64,000 bases of DNA from NCBI GenBank assembly GCA_902542235.1, contig CACBTT010000006.1, forward strand, positions 1 to 64,000. Direction: 5' to 3'. How positions within the stretch are numbered: the stretch's first letter is position 1; every line of letters begins with the position of its first letter. The notes beneath the pieces were generated by a model, which worked only from the letters and a program-made list of their open reading frames with translations, was not told the DNA's origin and searched no databases. This document shows, piece after piece, positions 1-10,018 of this stretch. Position numbers and translations under genes: made by a program. The stretch comes from an uncultured Pelagibacteraceae bacterium. GTDB taxonomy: Bacteria; Pseudomonadota; Alphaproteobacteria; Pelagibacterales; Pelagibacteraceae.

Positions 1-1
1 A

Positions 2-1654
2 ATTCAGAAGTTGAGTGATAAAGGTGTTAGCATCTCAGCTAGTCCATTAGAGGAAAAAATGCCTTCATTATTAGGAATACTTCTTTCCTGGTTCCCAATG
101 CTTTTATTAATTGCCGTATGGATTTTCTTTATGAGACAAATGCAAGGAGGAAAAGGTGGAGCCATGGGCTTTGGAAGATCAAAAGCAAAAATGATGAATG
201 AAGTAAAAGGTAAAGTGACTTTTAATGATGTTGCTGGTGTTGAAGAGGCTAAAGAAGAAGTAGAAGAAGTAGTAGAATTTTTAAAAGATCCAAGAAAATT
301 CAGTAGGCTAGGTGGAAAGATACCTAGAGGATGTTTATTAGTGGGTCCCCCAGGTACAGGAAAAACATTATTAGCAAGAGCAATTGCTGGAGAGGCCGGA
401 GTTCCATTCTTTACGATTTCTGGATCAGATTTTGTTGAAATGTTTGTCGGTGTTGGAGCTTCAAGAGTCAGAGATATGTTTGAACAAGGTAAAAAACATT
501 CTCCATGTATAATCTTCATTGACGAAATTGATGCTGTAGGGAGAAGTAGGGGTGCAGGTCTTGGTGGCGGAAATGACGAAAGAGAGCAAACTCTTAATCA
601 GCTATTAGTTGAGATGGATGGTTTTGATACTAATGAAGGTGTAATTATTATTGCTGCTACTAATAGACCGGATGTGTTAGATCCAGCCCTTTTAAGACCA
701 GGAAGATTTGATAGACAAGTTGTTGTTTCAAATCCAGATCTAATTGGGAGAGAAAAGATTTTAAAGGTCCACGCAAAGAAAATATCAATGGCACCCGACG
801 TTAATTTAAGAACAGTAGCAAGAGGAACACCTGGATTTTCTGGAGCAGATTTAGCAAACCTCGTAAATGAGGCTGCATTGTTGGCTGCAAGAAAAAATAA
901 AAGGATTGTGACATATCAAGAATTTGAGGAAGCCAAAGATAAAGTAATGATGGGATCTGAAAGAAGATCTATGGTTATGTCAGAAGAAGAGAAAAAATTA
1001 ACTGCTTATCATGAGGCTGGACATGCAATTGTTACAATTAATGAAAAGGCTGCTTATCCAATACATAAAGCAACAATAATACCAAGAGGAAGAGCTCTAG
1101 GAATGGTTATGCAATTACCTGAAAGAGATGAAGTCTCTCAAACAAGAGAACAACTTCATGCACAAATGGCTATAGCAATGGGCGGAAGAGTTGCGGAAGA
1201 AATAATTTTTGGAGATGACAAAGTAACTACAGGAGCTGCAAGCGATATTGAACAAGCTACTAAAAGAGCAAGAGCTATGGTTATGAGAGCTGGTCTAAGT
1301 AAAGAGATGGGACCAGTTGCTTATGGTGAAAATGAAGAAGAGGTATTTTTAGGAAGGTCTGTTGCAAGACAGCAAAATATGTCTGAGGAAACAGCTAGAA
1401 AAGTAGATAGCGAAATTAGAAAGTTTGTTGATATGGGTTACGAGAGAGCAAGAAAAGTATTGACCGAAAAAATTGATGATCTGCATAAACTAGCAAAAGC
1501 CTTACTTACTTATGAAACCTTAACAGGTGCTGAAATTGAAGATTTAATAAATAAAAATATATATCCTAAGAATAAAGAAGATCTCAAAGTTGAAGATGAC
1601 GATCAAAGCTCAGCACTTGGTTCAATGGGCCTAAAACCAAAGATAGTGCACTAA
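2..1654 (+). CDS. ftsH: ATP-dependent zinc metalloprotease FtsH (5' partial)
   Basis: Membrane-anchored AAA+ protease that extracts and degrades membrane and regulatory proteins. The reading frame is open to the first base of the window, so the true start lies upstream; the TTG at 11 in the ORF track is only the first possible start inside the window. Counting from that TTG, a transmembrane segment lies near residues 20-42, Walker A GPPGTGKT at 112-119, Walker B IIFIDEID near 167, the second region of homology ([20 protein letters not shown]) near 216, and the zinc-protease motif HEAGH near 334. Missing upstream are the first membrane segment and most of the periplasmic domain. It heads the run into folP and glmM, an order also familiar in other bacteria. 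The HflK and HflC partners of FtsH are encoded at 30.8-32.7 kb. Identification is secure. Confidence 0.97.
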   Translation: MQKLSDKGVSISASPLEEKMPSLLGILLSWFPMLLLIAVWIFFMRQMQGGKGGAMGFGRSKAKMMNEVKGKVTFNDVAGVEEAKEEVEEVVEFLKDPRKFSRLGGKIPRGCLLVGPPGTGKTLLARAIAGEAGVPFFTISGSDFVEMFVGVGASRVRDMFEQGKKHSPCIIFIDEIDAVGRSRGAGLGGGNDEREQTLNQLLVEMDGFDTNEGVIIIAATNRPDVLDPALLRPGRFDRQVVVSNPDLIGREKILKVHAKKISMAPDVNLRTVARGTPGFSGADLANLVNEAALLAARKNKRIVTYQEFEEAKDKVMMGSERRSMVMSEEEKKLTAYHEAGHAIVTINEKAAYPIHKATIIPRGRALGMVMQLPERDEVSQTREQLHAQMAIAMGGRVAEEIIFGDDKVTTGAASDIEQATKRARAMVMRAGLSKEMGPVAYGENEEEVFLGRSVARQQNMSEETARKVDSEIRKFVDMGYERARKVLTEKIDDLHKLAKALLTYETLTGAEIEDLINKNIYPKNKEDLKVEDDDQSSALGSMGLKPKIVH

Positions 1655-1660
1655 GCGTTA

Positions 1661-2710
1661 ATGAATAAATATTACACTAGAGCGTGTAATTTTTATCACG
1701 GAACAATATCAAAGACATACATTAAAAAAAAAAAATCTATTCCTCTCAATGGTTATAATCATATTTCTTTTGATAAATTAGAAATCATTGACAGAAAAAA
1801 AAACAAAATAATCAATATTAAAGATATTAGTAAACTTTCAACCAAATTAAAAAAAAAAGTTAATAGAGATTTAAAAAATATAAAAAAAAAGAAAATTTTT
1901 AAAAAAATAAATTTATCCGATATCCCTATTTTGATGGGTATAGTTAATTTAACACCAGATAGTTTCTCGGATGGTGGTAAATATAATAAAAAAAATTTAG
2001 CTTTAAAACATGTAAATAAATTATTATCAAATGGCGCAAAGATAATAGACGTTGGTGGAGAATCTACAAGACCAGGTGCAAAAGATATTAATCCTAGAAA
2101 AGAGTGGGATAGAATAAAGTTTATCTTAAAAATTTTAAAAAATAAAAAAAGTTTTGTTTCATTGGATACTAGAAAAAGCTTTGTTATGGATAAAGCTTCC
2201 AAAATAAAAGTAGATCTTATAAATGATGTGTCTGGACTAAGTTATGATCCTGAGACTATAAATTATTTAAAAAAAACAAAAAAACCTTTTGTTATTCATC
2301 ACATGAAAGGAACACCAAAAAATATGCAACTAAAACCATCGTACAATAATGTATTGCTTGATATTTATGATTTCTTTGAAAATAAATTAAAATACTTAAG
2401 AAACGAAGGTATTAAGCATAATAATATTATATTAGATCCAGGTATCGGATTTGGAAAAAATTTGAAACATAATATTACTCTTTTAAAGAATATTTCTATT
2501 TTTCATTCATTAGGCCTTCCTGTAATGTTGGGCTTGTCCAGAAAAAGATTTATTAAGGATATTTCAAGAGAAAATGATACTAAAGAAAGGATTGGTGGAA
2601 CTGTATCCTCATGCATTCAAGCATACCTTCAAGGAGTTCAAATTCTAAGGGTTCATGATATTAAAGAAATTAATCAAGCATTTAAAGTATTTAAAGAATT
2701 ACAAAACTAA
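1661..2710 (+). CDS. folP: Dihydropteroate synthase
   Basis: Condenses p-aminobenzoate with the pterin pyrophosphate to give dihydropteroate in folate synthesis. The family signatures are visible: MGIVNLTPDSFSDGG near residue 92 (pterin and pyrophosphate loop), GGESTRPGA near 130, and INDVSGL, ILDPGIGFGK and LGLSRKRF further on. At 349 residues it is longer than the roughly 280-residue E. coli enzyme because of about 85 Lys-rich N-terminal residues; this extension contains no motif I recognise. It starts 6 bases after the ftsH stop and ends 2 bases before glmM, so it is probably co-transcribed with them. The enzyme identity is secure; the role of the N-terminal extension is unknown. Confidence 0.93.
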   Translation: MNKYYTRACNFYHGTISKTYIKKKKSIPLNGYNHISFDKLEIIDRKKNKIINIKDISKLSTKLKKKVNRDLKNIKKKKIFKKINLSDIPILMGIVNLTPDSFSDGGKYNKKNLALKHVNKLLSNGAKIIDVGGESTRPGAKDINPRKEWDRIKFILKILKNKKSFVSLDTRKSFVMDKASKIKVDLINDVSGLSYDPETINYLKKTKKPFVIHHMKGTPKNMQLKPSYNNVLLDIYDFFENKLKYLRNEGIKHNNIILDPGIGFGKNLKHNITLLKNISIFHSLGLPVMLGLSRKRFIKDISRENDTKERIGGTVSSCIQAYLQGVQILRVHDIKEINQAFKVFKELQN

Positions 2711-2712
2711 AA

Positions 2713-4044
2713 ATGATTAAAAAATATTTTGGAACAGATGGAATTAGAGGAAAAGTTAATGGATCTAAGATAAATGGAGAAATGTTTTTCAAATTTGGCT
2801 TAGCAGCGGGAACATACTTTAAAAATTTAAAAAAAAGTAAACAAACAGCAATAATTGCAAAAGACACTAGATTATCAGGATATACGCTTGAACCAGCTTT
2901 AGTATCTGGATTGGCATCAGCAGGAATGCATATTTATACTTTGGGACCTCTACCAACAAATGGTTTAGCGATGCTAACAAAAAAAATGAGAGCTAATATG
3001 GGTATAATGATTACAGCATCTCATAATCCATATCACGACAATGGATTAAAGTTATTTGGACCTGATGGACTTAAATTATCTGATAGAATTGAGAAGAAAA
3101 TTGAAAAGCTAATTGATTCAAAGATTACTAAAAATCTATCAAAACCAATAGAATTAGGGAGAGTTAAAAGATTAGAGGATGCTAATGAAAATTATATAAA
3201 AATATTAAAACAAAATTTTCCATCCTCTTTCAGTTTAAAAGGCATTAAAATTGCTTTAGACTGTGCTAACGGTGCCGGTTATAAAGCTGGACCTGATTTA
3301 TTTAAATCATTAGGTGCTAAAGTATATGACACTGGCACATCTCCCAATGGTTTAAATATAAATCTTAAATCTGGATCTACTTACCCAAGTAAAATTTGTC
3401 AAATGACAAAAAAAAATAAAGCTCATATAGGTATCTCATTGGATGGAGATGCTGACAGAATAATTGTCTGTGATGAAAAAGGAAAGATTATTGATGGAGA
3501 TAAAATTCTTGCAATGTTAGGTGAGAGATGGAAAAGAAAAAAAATTTTAAAAGGAGGCGTCATTGGTACATTAATGTCAAATTATGGTTTAGAAAATTTT
3601 TTTAAAAAAAATGGAATTAAATTTTTAAGATCAGATGTGGGAGATAGATATGTAAAAGAAAAAATGAAAAAAAATAAATTTAATTTAGGGGGGGAACAGT
3701 CTGGTCATATAATTCTTGGAAAGTTTGCGACAACGGGTGATGGTTTATTAGTCGCACTAGAAATCCTTTTCTCTTTAAGAAAAACAAAAAAAGCAAGTGA
3801 GCTTTTTAACAAATTTAAACCCACCCCTCAAATATTAGAAAATATAGAGGTTAAAGACAAATCAATTATTAATTCGCCAAAATGCAAAAAAGCAATTAAC
3901 GAAGCAAATAAAATAATTAAAAACAGAGGTAGAATTTTAGTTAGAAAATCTGGTACTGAACCAAAAATAAGAATTATGAGCGAGTCAGAGGATTCAAATT
4001 TAAATAAAATGTGTGTTAACATAATTAAAAAATCTATTCAGTAA
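2713..4044 (+). CDS. glmM: Phosphoglucosamine mutase
   Basis: Interconverts glucosamine-6-phosphate and glucosamine-1-phosphate, the step that feeds UDP-GlcNAc into peptidoglycan and lipopolysaccharide. The 443-residue protein opens with the typical KYFGTDGIRG. It carries the phosphoserine loop TASHNPYHDNG near residue 100, the metal loop DGDADR near 243 and the phosphate-binding RKSGTEPKIRIM near 410. Length is normal for the family. Gap to folP is 2 bases, and the next gene (thiD) starts one base after its stop, so all are likely on one transcript. The FGTDGIRG start and the serine-loop sequence favour GlmM over other phosphohexomutases. Confidence 0.95.
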   Translation: MIKKYFGTDGIRGKVNGSKINGEMFFKFGLAAGTYFKNLKKSKQTAIIAKDTRLSGYTLEPALVSGLASAGMHIYTLGPLPTNGLAMLTKKMRANMGIMITASHNPYHDNGLKLFGPDGLKLSDRIEKKIEKLIDSKITKNLSKPIELGRVKRLEDANENYIKILKQNFPSSFSLKGIKIALDCANGAGYKAGPDLFKSLGAKVYDTGTSPNGLNINLKSGSTYPSKICQMTKKNKAHIGISLDGDADRIIVCDEKGKIIDGDKILAMLGERWKRKKILKGGVIGTLMSNYGLENFFKKNGIKFLRSDVGDRYVKEKMKKNKFNLGGEQSGHIILGKFATTGDGLLVALEILFSLRKTKKASELFNKFKPTPQILENIEVKDKSIINSPKCKKAINEANKIIKNRGRILVRKSGTEPKIRIMSESEDSNLNKMCVNIIKKSIQ

Positions 4045-4045
4045 A

Positions 4046-4858
4046 TTGAAAATCAAATCTAAAATATTAATTATTGCAGGATCAGACTCCTCTGGAGGAG
4101 CGGGCATCCAAGCAGATATTAAATCAGTTACTTCTCTTGGCTCTTTCGCTATGACAGCAATAACAGCAGTTACATCTCAGAATACTACTGGTGTAATGTC
4201 TATAATACCAATGTGTAGTAAAGAAATCTCTAATCAAATTGAATTTACGTCAAAAGATATCAGGCCAGATTCAGTAAAGATAGGAATGCTGCATTCTACT
4301 GAGGTTATAAATTCAGTATTAAAATCAATAAAAAAATCAAAATTAAAAAAAATAATATTAGATCCTGTTATGGTGGCTAAAGGTGGAACTAAGCTTATAG
4401 ACAATAAAGCAATTTTAGTATTGAAAAAAAAACTAATAAAAAAAGTTGATTTAATAACACCAAATATTCCTGAAGCTGAAATACTTACAAAAATAAAAAT
4501 TAAATCTATAACAGATATGAAAAATGCTGCCAAAATATTATTAGATTTAGGTGCTAAGAATGTTTTAATTAAAGGTGGTCATTTAAGCTCTAAAAAATTA
4601 AAAGATATTTTTGTAAATAAAAAAGAAACTGCAATATTTGTTAATAAAAAAATTGATACAAAAAATACTCACGGAACTGGATGTACATTATCAAGTGCAA
4701 TTGCAACATATTATGGATGTGGAAAAACTCTAAAGAAATCTTGTGAGTTAGGTATTAGATATGTAAACAATGCCATTAAAACAAGACCAAACTTTGGAAA
4801 AGGAAATGGACCAATTAACCATTTAAATAGTTTTACTATAGAAAAGAAATTTAGATGA
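4046..4858 (+). CDS. thiD: Hydroxymethylpyrimidine (phosphate) kinase
   Basis: Phosphorylates 4-amino-5-hydroxymethyl-2-methylpyrimidine (HMP) and HMP-phosphate in thiamine synthesis. The ribokinase-type fold is shown by the N-terminal [21 protein letters not shown] (substrate site) and by [12 protein letters not shown] near residue 208, which holds the catalytic Asp/anion-hole region of the family. The protein is 270 residues, the usual length. The start is a TTG one base after the glmM stop; the next ATG would remove the conserved N-terminus, so TTG is preferred. The stop overlaps the purA ATG by 4 bases (ATGA), suggesting coupled translation. SAR11 bacteria are known to lack ThiC and to depend on external HMP, so a kinase like this would be the entry point; ThiC absence cannot be seen from this window. 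Confidence 0.92.
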   Translation: MKIKSKILIIAGSDSSGGAGIQADIKSVTSLGSFAMTAITAVTSQNTTGVMSIIPMCSKEISNQIEFTSKDIRPDSVKIGMLHSTEVINSVLKSIKKSKLKKIILDPVMVAKGGTKLIDNKAILVLKKKLIKKVDLITPNIPEAEILTKIKIKSITDMKNAAKILLDLGAKNVLIKGGHLSSKKLKDIFVNKKETAIFVNKKIDTKNTHGTGCTLSSAIATYYGCGKTLKKSCELGIRYVNNAIKTRPNFGKGNGPINHLNSFTIEKKFR

Positions 4859-6144
4859 ATAATGTAGTTGTTGTTGGATCGCAGTGGGGAGATGAAGGAA
4901 AAGGTAAGATAGTTGATTGGTTGTCAAGCGAAGCAGACGTAGTTGTAAGATTCCAAGGAGGACATAATGCTGGTCATACCCTAGTCATAGATGGTGTTAC
5001 TTATAAACTGAGATTGTTACCATCTGGGATTGTCAGAAAAAATAAAATTTCTATTATAGGAAATGGAGTTGTAGTAGATCCATGGGCGTTGCTAGATGAA
5101 ATCGAGGAAGCTAAATCTAAAGCTGTAGAAATCAATGAAAATAATCTGATCTTATCAGAGGCTGCAACACTAATTTTACCATTTCATAAAGAGATGGATG
5201 AAATAAGAGAAGACTCTGCTGGTAAATCAAAAATTGGAACTACAAGAAGAGGAATTGGCCCAGCTTATGAAGATAAAGTAGGACGAAGATCTATAAGAGT
5301 AATGGACCTTGCATCCAAAAAAAATCTAGAAAATCGATTATCACTAGTACTTGAACATCATAATGCTATCCGAAAAGGATTGGGTAAGCCAATATATGAA
5401 AAAGATAAACTAATTGGAGAATTATTAAAAATAGCTCCAAATATTTTAAAATATTCAGCTCCTGTTTGGAGAAAGATAGATCAATTTAAATCAGAAAATA
5501 AAAAAATATTATTTGAAGGAGCTCAAGGAATATTACTTGATGTGGATCATGGGACATATCCATATGTAACTTCATCCAATACGGTTGCAGCTTCAGCAGC
5601 AACAGGATCTGGATGCGGTCCAAATTCAATAAATTATGTGTTAGGAATTACAAAAGCATATACAACAAGGGTAGGTGAAGGACCTTTCCCAACAGAATTA
5701 ACAGATGATATTGGTAATCATTTAGGTGAAAAGGGATATGAATTTGGAACTGTAACTAGTAGAAAAAGAAGATGTGGCTGGTTTGATGGAGTTCTAGTGA
5801 GACAAACTATAAAGATTTCAGGCATTAATGGTATAGCATTAACAAAATTAGATGTATTAGACGAACTTGATGAAATAAATCTTTGCGTAGCTTACGAATT
5901 AAATGGAAAAGAAATAGATTATTTCCCTGCTGCCGTTGAAGATCAATTAAATGTCAAACCAGTATATAAAACATTCAAAGGCTGGAAATCTAAAACCCAA
6001 GGTATTAAAAAATTTGATGATTTACCTAATAATGCAAAAATTTATGTAAAAGCTATTGAAGAGTTTATTGAGACGAAAATATCCAGTATTTCAACAAGCC
6101 CAGAGAGAAAAGATACTATTCTTTTAATAGATCCATTTAATTAA
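4855..6144 (+). CDS. purA: Adenylosuccinate synthetase
   Basis: Joins IMP and aspartate at the expense of GTP in the first committed step to AMP. The 429-residue protein has the GTP-binding P-loop variant [11 protein letters not shown] at residues 8-18, GGHNAGHT near 35, [13 protein letters not shown] near 128, the [10 protein letters not shown] stretch in the middle, and [14 protein letters not shown] near 298. All are family signatures with the catalytic Asp and His in place. The start codon overlaps the thiD stop (ATGA). It ends the ftsH-folP-glmM-thiD-purA run; a 48-base gap follows. Identification is secure. Confidence 0.97.
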   Translation: MNNVVVVGSQWGDEGKGKIVDWLSSEADVVVRFQGGHNAGHTLVIDGVTYKLRLLPSGIVRKNKISIIGNGVVVDPWALLDEIEEAKSKAVEINENNLILSEAATLILPFHKEMDEIREDSAGKSKIGTTRRGIGPAYEDKVGRRSIRVMDLASKKNLENRLSLVLEHHNAIRKGLGKPIYEKDKLIGELLKIAPNILKYSAPVWRKIDQFKSENKKILFEGAQGILLDVDHGTYPYVTSSNTVAASAATGSGCGPNSINYVLGITKAYTTRVGEGPFPTELTDDIGNHLGEKGYEFGTVTSRKRRCGWFDGVLVRQTIKISGINGIALTKLDVLDELDEINLCVAYELNGKEIDYFPAAVEDQLNVKPVYKTFKGWKSKTQGIKKFDDLPNNAKIYVKAIEEFIETKISSISTSPERKDTILLIDPFN

Positions 6145-6180
6145 TATTAGAATTAATTTAATTAACTATAAAATCCATCA

Positions 6181-6186
6181 TATACT
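6181..6186 (+). promoter_or_regulatory. Candidate -10 box upstream of the Ig/beta-barrel surface protein
   Basis: TATACT lies 6 bases before the ATG at 6193, so transcription would begin at or beside the start codon (a leaderless message). No good -35 is seen at the right spacing. The flanking sequence is very AT-rich, so chance occurrence is possible. Confidence 0.3.
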
Positions 6187-6192
6187 AGTAAT

Positions 6193-7998
6193 ATGATCAA
6201 TAAATATATTCACATATTTATTATTTTTTTTGTTATTTTAATCAATCCTAAGCACGTATTCGCTGTTGATTTATCATCAACTACACCTGCAGATAATGCA
6301 ACACAGATTGCAGTGAATACCGGAATAGAACTCGTGTGGCTAGCATCAGGGTCTGTATCTGCAAATAACGGAAATGTAATTTTAAAAAAAACATCAGATG
6401 ACAGTACTGTTGAAACTTTTTCAACTAATGGAATGTTTTTAGCTATGAGTCTGTCTGCTCCGGCAACAGTTACAGCTACATTTTCTTTATCATCAAATTT
6501 AGATGAGGATACTGAATATTATATCCTAGTAGATAGTTCAGCATTTAATAATTTTGATGGTATTTCAAGTAAAACAGAATTAAATTTTAAAACAGTAGAT
6601 AATAATAATCCCACTTTAACATCTACTTCGCCATCTGATGATACATCTAATGTTAGTGTATCATCAAATATAGTTCTTACATTTAATGAAGCTGTAGATG
6701 CCGAAAGTGGAAATATTGATATAATAAATACATCAACAGGCGAAGCGATAGAGATTGATGTAACAGGATCTTTATTATCTGGAAGTGGAACAACTGAAAT
6801 TACTATTAATCCATCATCTGACTTAGAAAATGACACATCCTATCACGTAAAAATAGACTCAACAGCATTTGATGATGCAGTTGGAAACTCTTACGCTGGT
6901 ATTTCAAACACAACAACTTTAAATTTTACTACTGCAAAAGGACAAATTTTTAACGATACTGTAAAAACTTTAGTAAAAAATCAAACAACAGCTTCAATTC
7001 AATCAATGACACAGTCATTAAATAGAGTAAATAGTCGATTAAATTTTATAAGACCAATTCAAAATAGCAACACTTCAAAAAATAAAATAGCATTAAATTT
7101 TAACGACCCGTATGCAAACAAATTAGTTGATGCTTTAACCGCCAACTTAATAAAATACGAAAAAAAACAGAGAAAATTTGCTTTTTGGAGTGAAGGTAAT
7201 CTTTCTTTTGGTAGAATAAACAATAAAGGTAAAGACTTAGGTCAAGATCTTAGCACCAAAGGTTTTACAGTAGGATTTGATAAAAAAATTACAGATCTAA
7301 AAACTATAGGTTTAGCATTAAATCAATCTGAGCAAGAAACTCAAATTGGAAGTAATGATGCACATATGGATGCAACAGCAAAATCTTTATTAATCTATGG
7401 AAGTAACCAATTTTTTGAAAATCGATATTTCGAGGCTGCCATTGGATTTGGAGAAACAGGAATCGATATCAATAGAAAAGTATCTGGAGGAAATAATAAA
7501 GGCCTTAGAGATGGAAAACAATTATTTGGAAGCTTCACTTACTTGTACGAACCATTAGAACAAAAAGAAAATAAAAACTTAAATTACTATTCTAGGATAG
7601 ATTTGGGTTATACGAAATTAGATGATTACATTGAAAGTGGTGATGGTGATTCAATTAATTACAATGATCAAAATATAAAAAGTTCGTCATTATCTTTTGG
7701 ATTTAATTTTTCAAATATATTAGAGATAGATCAAGGATATATTACACCTTTGATACAGTTTGAAATTGGTAAAAATAAAACAATAAATTCACTATCAGAA
7801 GCTTATTATGTAAATGATTCTTCAACTATTTATGCTAATGCAATATCTGATCAAAATACATCACATGCAAAGCTAACCCTTGGAATAGGGGCTACGTTGG
7901 AAGATGGTTTAAATATAAGTTTCATGGTCGATCATTATAGAAATGATAACGAAGCATTTAATACCAGTTTAACTGCAAATATTAGAAAAGAATTTTAA
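6193..7998 (+). CDS. Secreted protein with two Ig-like (SbsA/Big_5 type) domains and an autotransporter-like beta-barrel
   Basis: A 601-residue protein with a signal peptide (hydrophobic segment ending near FAVD, about residue 25). Two successive repeats of about 110 residues follow: DLSSTTPADNATQIAVNTGIEL..., and PTLTSTSPSDDTSNVSVSSNIVLTFNEAV..., each ending in a ...FKT/FTT-type strand. This is the pattern of bacterial Ig-like domains of the SbsA type. From about residue 330 (AFWSEGNLSFGRIN) to the end, alternating aromatic strands and the terminal IRKEF resemble an outer-membrane autotransporter barrel closing on a C-terminal Phe. Inference: the Ig domains are displayed outside through or on the barrel. 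The passenger is short and lacks a beta-helix, so a classical type V passenger is not evident; the exact function is unknown. It may be transcribed from its own promoter, being 48 bases after purA. Confidence 0.75.
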   Translation: MINKYIHIFIIFFVILINPKHVFAVDLSSTTPADNATQIAVNTGIELVWLASGSVSANNGNVILKKTSDDSTVETFSTNGMFLAMSLSAPATVTATFSLSSNLDEDTEYYILVDSSAFNNFDGISSKTELNFKTVDNNNPTLTSTSPSDDTSNVSVSSNIVLTFNEAVDAESGNIDIINTSTGEAIEIDVTGSLLSGSGTTEITINPSSDLENDTSYHVKIDSTAFDDAVGNSYAGISNTTTLNFTTAKGQIFNDTVKTLVKNQTTASIQSMTQSLNRVNSRLNFIRPIQNSNTSKNKIALNFNDPYANKLVDALTANLIKYEKKQRKFAFWSEGNLSFGRINNKGKDLGQDLSTKGFTVGFDKKITDLKTIGLALNQSEQETQIGSNDAHMDATAKSLLIYGSNQFFENRYFEAAIGFGETGIDINRKVSGGNNKGLRDGKQLFGSFTYLYEPLEQKENKNLNYYSRIDLGYTKLDDYIESGDGDSINYNDQNIKSSSLSFGFNFSNILEIDQGYITPLIQFEIGKNKTINSLSEAYYVNDSSTIYANAISDQNTSHAKLTLGIGATLEDGLNISFMVDHYRNDNEAFNTSLTANIRKEF

Positions 7999-8003
7999 TT
8001 AGC

Positions 8004-8894
8004 TTAATTAGCTGGTAGTAGATTTTTTGATTTAGCAGAGTTCAGCATATGTTTTTGAAGTTTTTCAAAAGCTTTATTTTCAATTTGTCTTATTCTTTCT
8101 CTGCTTATTTTGAATTTTTTACTTAAGTCCTCTAAAGTTATAGGATCATCTGTCAATCTTCTAGAGTAAAGAATTTCTTTTTCTCTTTCATTTAAAATTT
8201 TAATAGAATCCTGAAGAAGATCTTTTCGTTGTTCCATTTCTTCATTTTGTGCAAATTTAAGTTCTTGATCCATATCATTGTCTACAACCCAATCTTGCCA
8301 TTCATCACCATCTTCTCCAATAGGTGCATTTAAAGACTGTTCTTTTCCTGATAGCCTTCTATTCATAGATACTACCTCTTGTTCACTAACATCTAATCTG
8401 TTTGCTATATCTTTTACATGTTCATCACGTAAGTCACCCTCAGTTCTAGGTGCAATTTGATTTTTTAACTTCTTCAAGTTGAAAAAAAGCTTTTTTTGAG
8501 CTGTTGTAGTTCCAATTTTTACTAAGCTCCATGATCTTAGAATGTATTCTTGAATAGAAGCTTTAATCCACCACATTGCATAAGTTGCAAGTCTAAAACC
8601 TTTTTCTGGTTCAAATTTTTTAACAGCTTGCATTAAACCTACGTTACCTTCTGAAATCATTTCATTAAGAGGCAAACCATAGCCTTTGTAACCCATCGCT
8701 ATTTTAGCAACTAATCTTAAATGACTTGTAACAAGTTTTTCAGCTGATTTAACATTTCCTGTAGTTTGCCAATTTTTAGCAAGCATATATTCTTCTTCTG
8801 CATCTAGCATAGGAAACTTTTTTATCTGAGCTAGATATGCTGCTAAGCCACCTTCATTTGAAAGAGTTGGCAAATTGTATGTATTATTACTCAT
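8004..8894 (-). CDS. rpoH: RNA polymerase heat-shock sigma factor RpoH
   Basis: Sigma-32 type factor that directs RNA polymerase to heat-shock promoters. The 296-residue protein has region 2 (MISEGNVGLMQAVKKFEPEKGFRLATYAMWWIKASIQEYI) and region 4 with a helix-turn-helix (ITLEDLSKKFKISRERIRQIENKAFEKLQ). QKKLFFNLKK, just after region 2.4, matches the RpoH box that separates RpoH from RpoD and RpoS. The N-terminal region 1.1 of primary sigma factors is absent, as expected. It converges on the Ig/barrel gene with a 5-base gap and lies downstream of rluD with 43 bases between. Identification is secure. Confidence 0.96.
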   Translation of the reverse strand: MSNNTYNLPTLSNEGGLAAYLAQIKKFPMLDAEEEYMLAKNWQTTGNVKSAEKLVTSHLRLVAKIAMGYKGYGLPLNEMISEGNVGLMQAVKKFEPEKGFRLATYAMWWIKASIQEYILRSWSLVKIGTTTAQKKLFFNLKKLKNQIAPRTEGDLRDEHVKDIANRLDVSEQEVVSMNRRLSGKEQSLNAPIGEDGDEWQDWVVDNDMDQELKFAQNEEMEQRKDLLQDSIKILNEREKEILYSRRLTDDPITLEDLSKKFKISRERIRQIENKAFEKLQKHMLNSAKSKNLLPAN

Positions 8895-8937
8895 CGGAAG
8901 TATTTATTTAATAGACAAATTTTTTTTTACAATGGTT

Positions 8938-9918
8938 TTATTTACTTAATTTTCTTAGTTTTTTTAAGATATCATTTAATTCATTTGGGATATTTGATGA
9001 AAATTCTAATCTTTTACCTGTCCCCGGATGGTCAAAACCTAGCTGTTTTGCGTGTAAAAATTGTCTCTCAAGATTTAAAATTTTATTATTAAGATCTTCA
9101 TCAATATTTTTAAATTTTTTAAATTTCTTTTTATATTTTTTATCTCCAAGAATATTATTACCTTTGTATGACATATGAACTCTTATTTGATGAGTTCTAC
9201 CAGTTTCTAATTTGCATTGAATAAAACTAAGAGTTGGAACTTTGTCATTCTCAAAAAGTTCTAAAGTTTCGTAATGTGTAATTGCTTTTTTACCTTTGCT
9301 AGATGACACTTCCATCATTTGCCTATTTTTTGAACTTCTAGTTATGAATGTTTCAATTGTTCCTTTTTGAGGTCTTAATTTTCCCCATATTAAAGTTTGA
9401 TAAACTCTTGTTATAGTGTGTTCAGAAAACTGAATTGATAATTTTTCATGTGTTGGATTATTTTTTGCAATTACAATTAATCCTGATGTATCTTTATCAA
9501 TTCTATGAACTATACCAGGCCTAAGTTCATCTCCCATGTTAGATAAATTTTTACTATCATAATTCATTAATGCGTTAACTATCGTATTATCATAATTACC
9601 AGCACCAGGATGCATTGAAATTCCAGAAGGTTTGTCAATTACGATTAAGTCTTCATCTTCATAAACTATATTTAGTTTAAACTCATAAGGTTTTAAGTTT
9701 TGTTTCTTAGGTTCAACAATTTCAAGTTCAATTTTGTCATATAGTTTAGTTTTAATTGAAGGGTCTAGGATAATTCTCTCATTAATTTTTAATTTACTAT
9801 CTAGTATTAAATTTTTTACTCTACTTCTACTTAAGCTTTTATCATGATTTGCTAATATCGTGTCTACTCTCTTGTTATTATTGTCTTCTTTAATAATAAA
9901 ATTGATGATATTTTTCAT
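8938..9918 (-). CDS. rluD: RluD-family 23S rRNA pseudouridine synthase
   Basis: Converts specific uridines in large-subunit rRNA to pseudouridine. An S4-type RNA-binding domain covers roughly residues 12-75 (RVDTILANHDKSLSRSRVKNLILDSKLKINE), followed by the RluA-family catalytic domain. The catalytic Asp sits in GIVHRIDKDTSGLIVIAKN, and TGRTHQIRVHMSYKGNNILGDKKY is the second signature. At 326 residues it has the usual RluD length. It is encoded immediately upstream of rpoH on the same strand and divergently from tRNA-Arg, 23 bases away. A TATAAT sequence ends 5 bases before its ATG. RluC or RluA specificity cannot be strictly excluded, but the S4 domain and length favour RluD. Confidence 0.85.
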   Translation of the reverse strand: MKNIINFIIKEDNNNKRVDTILANHDKSLSRSRVKNLILDSKLKINERIILDPSIKTKLYDKIELEIVEPKKQNLKPYEFKLNIVYEDEDLIVIDKPSGISMHPGAGNYDNTIVNALMNYDSKNLSNMGDELRPGIVHRIDKDTSGLIVIAKNNPTHEKLSIQFSEHTITRVYQTLIWGKLRPQKGTIETFITRSSKNRQMMEVSSSKGKKAITHYETLELFENDKVPTLSFIQCKLETGRTHQIRVHMSYKGNNILGDKKYKKKFKKFKNIDEDLNNKILNLERQFLHAKQLGFDHPGTGKRLEFSSNIPNELNDILKKLRKLSK

Positions 9919-9941
9919 AAACTATTATATTAAATTATTAT

Positions 9942-10018
9942 GCGCTCGTAGCTCAACTGGATAGAGCGCCAGATTTCGGCTCTGGAGGTTCAGGGTTCGA
10001 CTCCTTGCGGGCGCACCA
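9942..10018 (+). tRNA. tRNA-Arg (anticodon UCG)
   Basis: A full cloverleaf can be drawn: acceptor stem GCGCTCG/CGGGCGC (one G-U pair), D arm with AGCTCAACTGGATAGAGC, anticodon stem CCAGA/TCTGG with loop TTTCGGC giving anticodon TCG, T arm with GGTTCGACTCC, discriminator A and an encoded CCA end. It reads CGA (arginine). The CCA ends exactly one base before the stop codon of the convergent permease gene on the other strand. Confidence 0.96.

Noticed and set aside
1759-2202. 147-residue minus-strand ORF opposite folP, and the many similar shadow ORFs
   Set aside because: They are antisense or out-of-frame to genes with full family signatures, consist mostly of Phe/Leu/Ile/Ser from AT-rich codons, and show no motif.
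7996-8016. TTAATTAGCTTAATTAGCTGG as a bidirectional terminator between the converging surface-protein and rpoH genes
   Set aside because: It is a short direct repeat (TTAATTAGCT twice), not a stable hairpin, and lacks a T-run after a stem.
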